DNA of 44,986 nucleotides. Origin: CAZEQL01 sp964514415. GTDB lineage: Bacteria; Chloroflexota; Dehalococcoidia; GIF9; AB-539-J10. Position numbers and translations under genes: made by a program. Under the pieces are notes generated by a model that worked only from the letters and a program-made list of their open reading frames with translations, searched no databases and was not told the DNA's origin. This document shows positions 16,108 through 23,827 of the stretch, one piece after another. Location of the stretch: NCBI GenBank assembly GCA_964514415.1, contig CAZEQL010000006.1, forward strand, positions 1-44,986, read 5' to 3'. Numbering within the stretch: the first letter of the stretch is position 1; each line of letters starts with the position of its first letter.

Positions 16108-16908
16108 ATGTGGGAAAATATATGGCAGTTATTTATATCCTTCTATAACAATCCCAGCGGCTGGGGCATCGGCGTCGCCCTTGCGTTGGGTGCTATATGG
16201 CTCGGTGCCTTTGCGCCGCCAGTTCATAAGAGACCATGGCTCTGGGCAGTTTTAGCCGGTGGAGCGATTATTTTTGGTCCTACCATCGCTTTCGTTCAAG
16301 TCCCCCTGCAATTCGGAGCAAACCAGGCGCTGCTCCACTTTTGGGACCAGGCAACGTTGCAACAGCATCTGCTGCTTGCTGGAATACCAGCGATGTTATT
16401 TACCGGGCTTGTCCAGGAGGGATTGAAGCTAGTGCCACCAATCATTTATATGAGGCGTAGCCGCCCCATTTCAAATCGAGATGCTCTTATTCTTGGAGCT
16501 GTGGCTGGAGCTGGCTTTGGCATCTTCGAGGCAGTTTGGGTTCTTAATACCGTCTTCGCTTCGGGTTTCGCCTGGGCTACGGTGCAACTCCAGGAATGGC
16601 AGGCACTCATTTCGTTCTGGGAGCGGTTCAGCGCTATTGGCTTCCACACCGCAGCTACTGCCCTGACAATCTATGGCTGGAACAAGGGTAAGGGCTGGCA
16701 ATTCTACCTTCTGGTAGCGCTGCTCCACATCATATTGGACTACAGCCTAATTTTGCTTGCTGCCCATGTGCTCACCATGGTGCAGCTTGAAATCTATGCC
16801 TCGGTATTAGCTGTGGCGGTATTGGCGCCTGCCCTGTGGTTGAGGTGGCGAAAATCGAGCCAGGAGTTAGGCATTGAAAGTATGTCAAGCGGGGATGTTG
16901 AGAAGTGA
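16108..16908 (+). CDS. PrsW/YhfC-like intramembrane protease family protein
   Basis: A 266-residue protein with seven or eight membrane helices. Conserved motifs match the glutamic-type intramembrane protease arrangement: LVQEGLKLVPP in helix 4, GAGFGIFEAVW in the next, FHTAATALTIYG, and LLHIILDY near the C-terminus. In classical PrsW the first motif is EExxK; here Gln replaces the first Glu (QEGLK), while the FxxxE-type Glu and both His motifs remain. Function as a protease is therefore likely but unproven. It forms an operon with the lipoprotein 13 bases upstream, which could be its substrate or partner (inference). Confidence 0.72.
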   Translation: MWENIWQLFISFYNNPSGWGIGVALALGAIWLGAFAPPVHKRPWLWAVLAGGAIIFGPTIAFVQVPLQFGANQALLHFWDQATLQQHLLLAGIPAMLFTGLVQEGLKLVPPIIYMRRSRPISNRDALILGAVAGAGFGIFEAVWVLNTVFASGFAWATVQLQEWQALISFWERFSAIGFHTAATALTIYGWNKGKGWQFYLLVALLHIILDYSLILLAAHVLTMVQLEIYASVLAVAVLAPALWLRWRKSSQELGIESMSSGDVEK

Positions 16909-16976
16909 GCTTTGTAGACCTTATGGGATTATGCCTGAATTGTAAGGAGAGCTTAATGCTGTATCACAGTTAGAGC

Positions 16977-17513
16977 TTATTTCCCTTGCCGTATAAAGAG
17001 AAACGTGAGTAGTGCAGCTATGCTCTTAGCATCGCAAATCTCCCCTGAAGCGATAAGCTGAGGTATTTGATTTGGAGAAACCCGGACCAGCTCTATGCCT
17101 TCGGTATCCTCGGCTACAAGATGGCTAGAGACAAGATCGCTAGCCAGAAAGCAATGCAGGTACTCCGTGCCATAGCCGGGGATGGCGTAAAAACCACCTA
17201 GCTTATCTATTTTCCAGGGTAGAAAGCCAATCTCCTCCTGTAGTTCACGGCGGACAGCGTCAATAGGCTCTTCACAGGAGTCAATGCCGCCGGCAGGTAT
17301 TTCCAGAAGAAATTTACCCACGGCATAACGGAACTGGCGAACCAGAAGCACGTTGTCTTGGTCATCAAGAACCACCACAGCTACACAATTGCTATGCTCT
17401 ACCACTTCTCTGGTAGCCTTTCTGCCGCTGGGCTTCTGCACAGCCTCCACACGCAGACTTACCGCTCGGCCGTGATAAATCTCCCGGCTGGATAGCTTTT
17501 TCTCCGGTAACAT
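16977..17513 (-). CDS. Nudix hydrolase (ADP-ribose pyrophosphatase type)
   Basis: About 178 residues from the ATG at 17513, which has AAAGGAGAG upstream; the frame continues to 17546 but enters the dispersed repeat. The Nudix box is complete: GGIDSCEEPIDAVRREL then QEEIGF, and LLVRQFRYAVGKFLLEIPAG precedes it as in ADP-ribose pyrophosphatases. GYGTEYLHCFLA follows at the place of the ADPRase loop. It cleaves ADP-ribose or similar nucleoside diphosphate derivatives to AMP and ribose-5-phosphate in the cytoplasm. Lies downstream of the acetyltransferase and NAD kinase, a theme of NAD metabolism. Confidence 0.92.
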   Translation of the reverse strand: MLPEKKLSSREIYHGRAVSLRVEAVQKPSGRKATREVVEHSNCVAVVVLDDQDNVLLVRQFRYAVGKFLLEIPAGGIDSCEEPIDAVRRELQEEIGFLPWKIDKLGGFYAIPGYGTEYLHCFLASDLVSSHLVAEDTEGIELVRVSPNQIPQLIASGEICDAKSIAALLTFLFIRQGK

Positions 17514-17547
17514 AACTCTCCTTTGAGGGTGCTTCGCTTCCTTCATT

Positions 17548-17585
17548 ACCCTAACCTTAATCCTCTCCCGTCAAGGGAGAGGAAG
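17548..17585. repeat. CCCTCTCC-type dispersed hairpin repeat (inverted copy)
   Basis: CCCTAACCTTAATCCTCTCCC, then GTCAA, then GGGAGAGG: CCTCTCCC at 17562-17569 pairs with GGGAGAGG at 17575-17582. Same family as 4149-4190, in opposite orientation. Confidence 0.7.
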
Positions 17586-17605
17586 TTTAGCTCACCGCGA
17601 TGACA

Positions 17606-18070
17606 TTAAATATGGTGAATAAGGGCTACTTCATCGCAATTGGGAAACTTGGGACAGCGGTAGCACTCCGCCCACACCTTGTGGGGCAATTCCATTTTAT
17701 CGATTAAATGGAAGCCGTGTTTCTCGAAGAAGACTGGTCTGCGAGTAAGGCAAAAGACGGTGGGTATACCTAATTCTTTGGATTCACTGAGACAAGCCTG
17801 AACTAACGAAGAGCCAATTCCTTTATTTTGTCTTGGCTCATCTACTGCCAAGGATTTTATTTCAGCTAAATCAACCCAACTAACGTGCAATGCAATACAG
17901 CCAATAACTTGGTTTTTATTCCTGGCTACAAAGTAGTTCCTGATATTTTCATATAGCTCAGATAGAGCGCGAGGCAACATATCACCTCTATTAGCGAAGT
18001 AATTAATTAGTTGATGCATTTGAGCGGCATCAGTTACCTTTGCCTTTTCAATCTTTATGTCAGGATTCAT
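17606..18070 (-). CDS. GNAT N-acetyltransferase (short ArgA-like)
   Basis: A 154-residue GNAT protein. The acetyl-CoA loop reads QNKGIGSSLVQACL, preceded by AEIKSLAVDE, and followed by VFCLTRRPVFFEKHGF. The N-terminal PRALSELYENIRNYFVA and the C-terminal Cys-rich ECYRCPKFPNCDE are typical of short ArgA-like N-acetylglutamate synthases in bacteria without ArgJ-type recycling. The substrate assignment is likely, not certain. It overlaps the NAD kinase stop by 11 bases and is cotranscribed with it. Confidence 0.88.
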   Translation of the reverse strand: MNPDIKIEKAKVTDAAQMHQLINYFANRGDMLPRALSELYENIRNYFVARNKNQVIGCIALHVSWVDLAEIKSLAVDEPRQNKGIGSSLVQACLSESKELGIPTVFCLTRRPVFFEKHGFHLIDKMELPHKVWAECYRCPKFPNCDEVALIHHI

Positions 18071-18884
18071 ACTCTTTTCCTCTCAATTTCTGCCACAGCG
18101 AGCTGTAGAAGTAAGTTGGCGGATGAATTCTTAAGAAGCGAGCTATATGAGGACTGAGCTTTATCATAACATTTTGTTCGCTGGATAAGGGCGAGTTAAC
18201 CTGTCCGTCAAGGCTAAGTGTAGCCGTGTCTCTGCTAGCAACCTTTAAATTGACTATACTTTGTGGAGGTAGTATCAGGGAGTGATTTAAGCCAAGGTGG
18301 CAGGATACTGGCTGAAGAATGATTTCTTTGGATTGTGGGTAAAGAATTGGTCCGCCAGCAGCAAGAGAGTAAGCGGTACTGCCAGTAGCAGTGGCGATGA
18401 TAATCCCGTCAGCTCGATAAGTGGTTACCGGCGCACCATCAATTTCTACCTCTATGTTAACTAAGCGAACTGTAGTGTTTCGCAATACTATATCATTTAA
18501 CGCGTAAAGGACCTTATCCTCGAACTGAGTTTGAAGCATAGCTCTTTCCTCAATCCAGCCACCACCTTTAAGTAAATCAGGTAGCCTTGATAACAGCTCG
18601 TTGCCATCAATCTCAGTAATAAATCCGAGCTTACCTAAATTTATTCCCAAAATTGGCACCGCTAATGGCGCTGCGACTCGAGCAATATGAAGAATAGTAC
18701 CATCACCACCAATGCCGAAGATTAAATCTGAGCCCTCGACTTGCGGTCTAGCTTTATCCTCATCCCAGGCTGAGCACCGCCAGGAAGAGACTCCTTGTGT
18801 GGCTAATAAGCCTTCCAGTTTATTAGCCAGGCTCTGAGCTTTTTCTATCCGAGGGTGATACAAAATACCGGCTCGCTTCATAGC
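18060..18884 (-). CDS. nadK: NAD kinase
   Basis: About 274 residues from the ATG at 18884. It has GILYHPRIEKA, the GGDGT motif in FGIGGDGTILHIARVAA, GINLGKLGFITEI, and the NE/D-type region YRADGIIIATATGSTAYSLAAGGP. These bind NAD and ATP. The enzyme makes NADP. A TTG at 18920 in frame overlaps the previous stop by four bases and would add 12 residues; the ATG fits the family's usual N-terminus but neither has a clear ribosome site. Confidence 0.94.
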   Translation of the reverse strand, partial: AMKRAGILYHPRIEKAQSLANKLEGLLATQGVSSWRCSAWDEDKARPQVEGSDLIFGIGGDGTILHIARVAAPLAVPILGINLGKLGFITEIDGNELLSRLPDLLKGGGWIEERAMLQTQFEDKVLYALNDIVLRNTTVRLVNIEVEIDGAPVTTYRADGIIIATATGSTAYSLAAGGPILYPQSKEIILQPVSCHLGLNHSLILPPQSIVNLKVASRDTATLSLDGQVNSPLSSEQNVMIKLSPHIARFLRIHPPTYFYSSLWQKLRGKEYES

Positions 18885-18916
18885 TGAGGAAAGTGTAACA
18901 TTGCAAGTTTTGGACG

Positions 18917-19117
18917 TCAAAAAGGTAGCCTGGGTTGAGGTTGTGGTTGCTCTCTATTGAGTGGCTGGGACTTTGGATTTTCCTTGCTCAACTGTGTTTC
19001 CGATGGAGTATCATCCACTGTTTCCACTTGCGTATCTGTTAGCTTGGCTATCGGGCAGCCTCCACACTTGCTGCAATGGTTCAGGATTTTTTCTGCTATT
19101 TTAGTTACAATTTTCAC
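18917..19117 (-). CDS. Small Cys protein with CPIAKLTDTQVE motif
   Basis: A 66-residue protein starting at GTG 19117. The N-terminal half is MKIVTKIAEKILNHCSKCGG followed by CPIAKLTDTQVETVDD; the C-terminal half is a Gln/Pro/Ser tail. The motif CP-x2-K-(L/I)-TD-x-QVE also occurs in the unlinked small protein at 25371-25526, and the two share upstream sequence. A CxxCxxC arrangement (CSKCGGC) suggests metal binding. No named family is recognised. It lies between NAD kinase and the decayed acr3 gene. Confidence 0.65.
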   Translation of the reverse strand: MKIVTKIAEKILNHCSKCGGCPIAKLTDTQVETVDDTPSETQLSKENPKSQPLNREQPQPQPRLPF

Positions 19118-19125
19118 GGTCGTAC

Positions 19126-19161
19126 CTTTTAAAATTTAAAGCCCTCGTTGACCCCACCCGC
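19126..19161 (-). promoter_or_regulatory. Shared upstream element of the small Cys protein genes
   Basis: On the minus strand GCGGGTGGGG, 16 bases, then ATTTTAAAAG, ending eight bases before the GTG. The same order, with a 20-base spacer, precedes the gene at 25371-25526. Confidence 0.45.
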
Positions 19162-19184
19162 AATCACGAGTATTCACTATTATA

Positions 19185-19592
19185 CTAGATTATCAAGAGG
19201 AGAATCATCCCCGCTCGGTACTCTTGGACAATCTCAGGAGACAAGAAATCCTTGAAGACTACAGCCATGAACAGCCCGGCAAAGAAAGCCATGGTAAAGG
19301 GTTTTACTGCCCAGTTGGTAACAAGAGTGGTAATAATTGGCTTTGGGGTTTGGCTGCCTTTACCACCTGGCTGAAATCTATCTGCACCATTATGGGATAA
19401 GTCATCAGAAACAGACAGATAGCAATTGGGATAGAGACATTGGCAACAGTCAACCTGCCTAATATATCTGAGATTTGAGGGAATGTTTTCCCCAAGACTA
19501 TACCTGCCCCGATGCAGAGTGCTACCCACAGGCTCAGATATTTCTCCCAAGCCCCGCCTTCTTTCCTTTTCTTGAGCTATATTACGCCTCAT
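19185..19592 (-). pseudogene. Decayed arsenite efflux gene acr3
   Basis: The frame opens at ATG 19592, just after arsM, with QEKERRRGLGE, then shifts near 19550 into LSLWVALCIGAGIVLGKTF and ISDILGRLTVANVSIPIA. It shifts again near 19350 into KPIITTLVTNWAVKPFTMAF and SPEIVQEYRAGMILL. The reading ends at 19185, leaving only the first third of a protein that is normally about 350 residues. These segments are unmistakably ACR3 family (arsenite/H+ antiporter), including the VTNWAVKPF stretch. Two frameshifts plus 3' deletion make it nonfunctional. Confidence 0.9.
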
Positions 19593-19596
19593 TCTC

Positions 19597-20355
19597 TCAC
19601 TTATATGCCTTCACAGTGATACTCAAAAGCTTCACCTTTTCCATGTCTTCAGGGTCCTCCACGTGAAACCCTCCATTAGGGACTACTTGCAAATCATGAA
19701 AACCAACCTCCCTTATTTTTCCTAAATAGACTTGTTGTTCTAATGCCCCGGCAATACAGCCTGCCCAAGCATCTGGGTCATTCTTTATCCCATCGGGAAG
19801 TACTCTCTCAGAAACTACATCAGAGACTATGAGCCTTCCCCCGGGCTTCAGGACGCGGTAAGCTTCCTGGAAGACTTTAGATTTATCCGGAGAGAGATTG
19901 ATGACGCAGTTACTGATAACGACATCCACAGATTCACCCTCGGCAGGAAGTTCCTCGATTTCCCCCAGGCGAAACTCTACATTATAATAGCCATAACTCC
20001 TGGCGATGCCTTTTGCCTTATCTACCATCTCCTCCGTCATATCAACTCCGATAACCCTGCCGGTGGGACCAATCTTATTAGCTGCTAAGAATACGTCTGT
20101 GCCTGCTCCCGACCCTAAATCCAGGACTACTTCGCCTGTTTTCAGGTCTGCCATAGCAGTGGGATTACCACACCCTAAACCCATAATCGCCTCTTGTGGG
20201 ACATGTTCCAAATCTTCTCTCAAATATCCGACGACCTCAGCTAGAGACAAGGGGCTGCCTCTGCAAGCACAACTTGCGCAGCAGCTCTGTTGGCATTGCT
20301 TAGCTATCTGGGCATATCTTTCCTTCACTACTTGTTTAATTTCCTTCTTTTTCAT
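19597..20355 (-). CDS. arsM: Arsenite S-adenosylmethionine methyltransferase
   Basis: A 252-residue ArsM. The SAM motif is VLDLGSGAGTDVFLAANK, the acidic residue VIGVDMTEEMVDKA. Arsenite-binding cysteines are visible: CCASCACRG near the N-terminus, SNCVINLSPDK, and WAGCIAGALE. It methylates As(III) to methyl- and dimethylarsenicals in the cytoplasm. The start overlaps the chimeric arsR ORF by 20 bases, and the acr3 remnant begins four bases after its stop, so this was an arsR-arsM-acr3 operon. Confidence 0.93.
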   Translation of the reverse strand: MKKKEIKQVVKERYAQIAKQCQQSCCASCACRGSPLSLAEVVGYLREDLEHVPQEAIMGLGCGNPTAMADLKTGEVVLDLGSGAGTDVFLAANKIGPTGRVIGVDMTEEMVDKAKGIARSYGYYNVEFRLGEIEELPAEGESVDVVISNCVINLSPDKSKVFQEAYRVLKPGGRLIVSDVVSERVLPDGIKNDPDAWAGCIAGALEQQVYLGKIREVGFHDLQVVPNGGFHVEDPEDMEKVKLLSITVKAYK

Positions 20356-20689
20356 AATTTACCTCCTGACATCTGCACAGCGATAGCTCTTTCATTAGAG
20401 CTTCACTTTTAAGAACTAACCTGGCTAACCTATCATTCCCGAGCCTGTAGTAAACTCTTCGAGCTTCTTGTCTGTCTCTGCCGATATTGCATTCCTTGAG
20501 GACATTCAAATGGAGTGAGATCAGAGACTGCTTTTTATTTAGCTCCTGCGATAATTCGCCAACACATTTATCGTCCCCTTGCTCAAGTACTTTGCCAGAG
20601 CCAGACGCCAATAGAGTCAGTCCCAAAAATATGCTTGGCACTAAGGTTACCAAGGTTCTTTGCCTGCCGCTTTTTAGTTGCTGCTTCAT
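20336..20689 (-). pseudogene. Chimeric ORF: membrane-protein N-terminus joined to ArsR C-terminal half
   Basis: 117 residues in one open frame. Residues 1-39 (QRTLVTLVPSIFLGLTLLAS, GSGKVLEQGD) read like the start of a MauE/DoxX-type membrane protein. From residue 40, CVGELSQELNKKQSLISLHL, NVLKEC and RVYYRLGND are the helix-turn-helix and wing of an ArsR repressor. The usual ArsR first helices are missing. An internal deletion joining two neighbouring genes in frame explains it best. The product might be a membrane-tethered HTH, but loss of function is more likely. It overlaps arsM. Confidence 0.7.
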
Positions 20690-20781
20690 AACGGATGTAG
20701 CTAATCAATTCAGCCCTATCAAGGCTGGTGTCCCAATTACTTGCCCAAAGCGACAGGGAGAAGCGTAATATTGTAACACAC

Positions 20782-21489
20782 TCAAGTTTGAATCCAGAGC
20801 ACCACATAATATATCCCCACCCCTATAAAGATAATGGAAACTATCACACGAATGACCTTCTCAGCGCGGGTGAGCGCATTGAGCCAGGTGGAAACCCTGG
20901 CCACGCCAGCAGATATAAGAACGCCAAATACTAAAACGGGGAGTCCAGTACCTATGGCAAACACTGCAGGAAGTGTTACACCGCCGGCAGATTTAAGAGC
21001 TAAGGGTATCAATACTCCAAAGAACATAATAGCACTATAAGGGCAAAAGGCTAGAGCGAAAATAACACCCAGGAGAAACCCACCTATTATGCCCCGGTCA
21101 GCGACCTTTCCTCCTATCGCAGATAGCTTCCCACCTCCCAAACCAAAAGAAAGCTTGTTGATGTTTAGCATCAGCAGTCCTATCACTATCAGAAGTGGTC
21201 CCAGGATTCGCTCGCCAAAATCCTGAAGAAATGAAGCGACTCCGGGGATCTCGAGTCCCACCACAATGATCAGGACACCAAGAATGGAATAGGAGAACAT
21301 GCGTCCCAGCGTATAGAGCGCTCCAGTCATAACAGCGTACCTGCGCTCTGTCACTTTGCGGCTGACATACGCTATGGCAGCAATGTTGGTAGCCATGGGG
21401 CACGGGCTAATGGCAGTTAGCAGTCCCAGACACAGCGCTGAGAGCACTGGGATATTAAGGTTTCCCATAATGCCACCCAAATCCATCAC
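20782..21489 (-). CDS. ArsG-like/CcdA-family membrane transporter
   Basis: A 235-residue protein with six membrane helices, of the CcdA/DsbD fold. Conserved Cys-Pro pairs occur in helices 1 and 4: AISPCPMATNIAAIAYVSRK and ALAFCPYSAIMFFG. RRYAVMTGALYTLGRM and GVLIPLALKSAGG are also typical. This subfamily is annotated as ArsG, linked to export of aromatic organoarsenicals, and occurs with ArsE and ArsF as here. Its start overlaps the arsF-like stop (ATGA). The role in export, as opposed to moving electrons across the membrane, is taken from the family. Confidence 0.85.
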   Translation of the reverse strand: MMDLGGIMGNLNIPVLSALCLGLLTAISPCPMATNIAAIAYVSRKVTERRYAVMTGALYTLGRMFSYSILGVLIIVVGLEIPGVASFLQDFGERILGPLLIVIGLLMLNINKLSFGLGGGKLSAIGGKVADRGIIGGFLLGVIFALAFCPYSAIMFFGVLIPLALKSAGGVTLPAVFAIGTGLPVLVFGVLISAGVARVSTWLNALTRAEKVIRVIVSIIFIGVGIYYVVLWIQT

Positions 21490-21956
21490 ACCTCTCCCTT
21501 GAGACTTTTCTCGATTTTGCTCCTCAGTGCCTCGACAAACGCTTCGTCATCGCCAATGAAGAAATAAATATCCGTCGCCTCTTCAATATGGTCAATGCCA
21601 TCTCTTCTCATATTGATAAACAGGGATAAGGTAAAAGCGCCATATTTCTTGACAATGTCAGCATTTTCCTTATCCTCTACATTGAACGTCTCAAAAGTCA
21701 CCCTACCACTAGTCAGCTCATCGGCAAAGTAGGTTTCTACAGTGTAGCGTGTCTCTTCCTCGACGTATAGACAGGAATGGCAGCGCTGTGTACGGTGAAA
21801 ATAAACAACCTCAACCCTGTCAGCCGGGCCTAAAGATGATAGCCCTTCTCCATTTGTTACTGGAGGTGCGGTGGATGATGTTGCACAACCTGCCATTAGC
21901 GACAGGGCTAAACATAGTAATATGAGAGGGTATAGAATTCTGATAACTTTATTCAT
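21486..21956 (-). CDS. ArsF-like lipoprotein (nitrophenyl reductase subunit family)
   Basis: A 156-residue lipoprotein. The signal peptide (YPLILLCLALSL) ends in a lipobox LMAGC. The mature domain is thioredoxin-like: RVEVVYFHRTQRCHSCLYVE with CHSC in the active-site place, then a beta-alpha-beta pattern to EKSLKGEV. It matches the ArsF family found between ArsE and ArsG. It probably passes electrons or thiols outside the membrane with the ArsG-like partner, with which it overlaps by four bases. Confidence 0.83.
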   Translation of the reverse strand: MNKVIRILYPLILLCLALSLMAGCATSSTAPPVTNGEGLSSLGPADRVEVVYFHRTQRCHSCLYVEEETRYTVETYFADELTSGRVTFETFNVEDKENADIVKKYGAFTLSLFINMRRDGIDHIEEATDIYFFIGDDEAFVEALRSKIEKSLKGEV

Positions 21957-21967
21957 TGTAACTGCGG

Positions 21968-22405
21968 TTACTCCCTTAAAATACTATCAATAATAAGCTC
22001 TTTTGCTCTCTCTACTTCCTCTTCAGAGATGTATTTATCAAGTCCTAGTCCTTTACCAATATCCATATGAAGGGCTTTCTTTTTCATGCCTATATCCCTG
22101 ACCAACACAATGCTCTTGGTTACTTTGAACCCAGCCTCCTCTACAATCTTCTGACTGCATCCCAAGGGACAACCATCAACAGTGATGACCTTTTTCGCCG
22201 CCTTAGTCTTTCTTAGGACAGGCTTTACCTTTAGTGTCACTGGTGGCAAGCAGCCGATAGCCACTTTTTCCAAGCCAAGCTCCTTAACCGCTTCCAGACA
22301 AGCTAAGCCGCTAGTTATACCCGTGTTTGAAAAACCGCCAAAGCAGGAGAATATTACATTCTCATGAGTTGGCATACCATCTTGCCATCCTTTCTCTTCT
22401 ACCAT
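21968..22405 (-). CDS. DGC-domain putative zinc-binding protein
   Basis: A 145-residue protein with the DGC pattern: IFSCFGGFSNTGITSGLACLEAV, VAIGCLPP, and TVDGCPLGCSQKIVEEAG, giving four conserved Cys. The family binds zinc or another thiophilic metal and commonly lies in arsenic, mercury and sulfur gene clusters; its reaction is not known. AAGGAG precedes the ATG. It sits between the thioredoxin and arsF-like genes with short gaps, so it belongs to the same transcript. Confidence 0.86.
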   Translation of the reverse strand: MVEEKGWQDGMPTHENVIFSCFGGFSNTGITSGLACLEAVKELGLEKVAIGCLPPVTLKVKPVLRKTKAAKKVITVDGCPLGCSQKIVEEAGFKVTKSIVLVRDIGMKKKALHMDIGKGLGLDKYISEEEVERAKELIIDSILRE

Positions 22406-22446
22406 AAGTTCATCTCCTTAATTTTTAGATTTTAATATTGTCGCTC

Positions 22447-22716
22447 CTACTCTCTCGTCGTTGGCTTTTCTTCTTTGACCAGAGCGGTGGTAATAAACTG
22501 GGTCACTTCTGCCTTGGAGGGCACTCGCCCCGAGCAAAGCAGTTGCTCGTTTACCACCAAGCCCGGAGTAGCCAGGATAGGATATTCCATTATCCTGTTA
22601 ATATCTTTGACCTCCTCGATGCTGGCATCTAGCCCTAGTTCCTTGACCACTTCCCTTGTTACCCGCTCTAGTTGGTGACATCTGGCGCATCCAGGTCCGA
22701 TAATCTTGATTCTCAC
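22447..22716 (-). CDS. Small thioredoxin (ArsE/MTH895-type)
   Basis: An 89-residue single-domain thioredoxin fold starting at GTG 22716 behind GAGGAGG. IKIIGPGCARCHQLERV carries CARC; ATPGLVVNEQLLCSGRVPS contains the cis-Pro and a second Cys. This class of small redox disulfide proteins accompanies ArsP permeases and ArsG. It probably keeps the organoarsenical or permease thiols reduced. Cotranscribed with the permease 21 bases upstream. Confidence 0.87.
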   Translation of the reverse strand: MRIKIIGPGCARCHQLERVTREVVKELGLDASIEEVKDINRIMEYPILATPGLVVNEQLLCSGRVPSKAEVTQFITTALVKEEKPTTRE

Positions 22717-22737
22717 TTTCTACCTCCTCTTTATTGT

Positions 22738-23775
22738 TTATTGTGCTATCAGCCCGAATATGAATCCTGAAATAGTAGCAGAGACCACTACTAAGATAAT
22801 ATAGGTGAGAGTTTTCTTGTTACCCATAATGCTGCGAACGACCAGCATGTTGGGCAATGATAGAGCAGGTCCGGCTAAGAGAAGTGCCAGTGCTGGGCCT
22901 TTACCCATGCCCAAATCCATAAATGCCCTGAGAACGGGAACCTCAGTGAGGGTGGCGAAATACATCAGAGAGCCAAGAAATGAAGCAATAAAGTTAGCCA
23001 GAAGGCTGTTACCTCCCACATAAGCTGTGACCATAGATTCGGGAACAACCACCTTGATGATTCCCGCGGCAAATACGCCTACCAGAAGCCAGGGCACAAT
23101 GAGGCGGACGAAGTGCAGCGTTTCCCTCATCCATTGTCCAACCTCACCCCTGGTAAACCATCGCCACAGGACTACTGCCAGCACTATCAGCAGTATGCCG
23201 GTAACAACCCAGTTTTTGGAGGCAGCGAATACCATGATGCCCACCAGGGTACCGAGGAAGATAGCCTGCTGCCATAGGCTTTTACCCTCCGGATCAGCCC
23301 CAATCGCAGCAAAAGCCTGTGCATCCTTGTGTGACTCCTCTTTGCGGTAGATAAAGGCCATGATGAATCCGATACCAGCCGCAAAAATAATAGCACCCAC
23401 CATACGTGCTATCCCCAGGTCATAGCCCAAAAGCCTCGCTGAGTACACAATGGCAAGAACATTGATTGCCGGCCCGGAGTAGAGGAAGGCGACAGCCGGA
23501 CCCAGTCCCGCACCCCTCTTATATATGCCGCCGAACAGGGGCAACACGGTACACGAACAGACTGACAGGACTGTTCCTGATACTGACGCCACACTATATG
23601 ACAGCAGTTTCTTTGCCTGAGGGCCGAAATACTTCAGGATTGCTGCTTGCGATATGAACACAGCAATGGCGCCGGCAATGAAAAAAGCAGGTACCAGACA
23701 GGTAAGCACATGTGCCGACAAGTATTCCAACAAAGCATCAAGCCCACTTTGAAGAAGTTGCATGACAATTGACAT
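22738..23775 (-). CDS. ArsP-like permease (DUF318)
   Basis: A 345-residue membrane protein with about ten helices in two repeats. Key motif: SGTVLSVCSCTVLPLFGGIY in helix 2, with the paired Cys; GPAVAFLYSGPAINV follows; the second repeat has YFATLTEVPVLRAFMDLGMG and LLLAGPALSLPNMLV. This is the ArsP_1 family, which exports trivalent methylated or aromatic organoarsenicals; related members move Cu or Zn. AAGGAG precedes the ATG, and one of the two 16-bp operators overlaps the leader. The thioredoxin, ArsF- and ArsG-like neighbours support the organoarsenical reading. Confidence 0.87.
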   Translation of the reverse strand: MSIVMQLLQSGLDALLEYLSAHVLTCLVPAFFIAGAIAVFISQAAILKYFGPQAKKLLSYSVASVSGTVLSVCSCTVLPLFGGIYKRGAGLGPAVAFLYSGPAINVLAIVYSARLLGYDLGIARMVGAIIFAAGIGFIMAFIYRKEESHKDAQAFAAIGADPEGKSLWQQAIFLGTLVGIMVFAASKNWVVTGILLIVLAVVLWRWFTRGEVGQWMRETLHFVRLIVPWLLVGVFAAGIIKVVVPESMVTAYVGGNSLLANFIASFLGSLMYFATLTEVPVLRAFMDLGMGKGPALALLLAGPALSLPNMLVVRSIMGNKKTLTYIILVVVSATISGFIFGLIAQ

Positions 23776-23792
23776 GTTATTAATACTCCTTA

Positions 23793-23808
23793 ATGCACAT
23801 TAACGCAT
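23793..23808. promoter_or_regulatory. Putative ArsR operator upstream of arsP
   Basis: ATGCACATTAACGCAT, an imperfect inverted repeat 17 bases before the arsP ATG and between arsR and arsP. It matches the site at 24206-24221 in 13 of 16 positions. Confidence 0.6.
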
Positions 23809-23827
23809 CTATCAGCCATAAAAAAAT

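Noticed and set aside
20583..20807. Minus-strand 74-codon ORF upstream of the chimeric arsR
   Set aside because: Different frame from the DoxX/ArsR-like reading, no recognisable motif.
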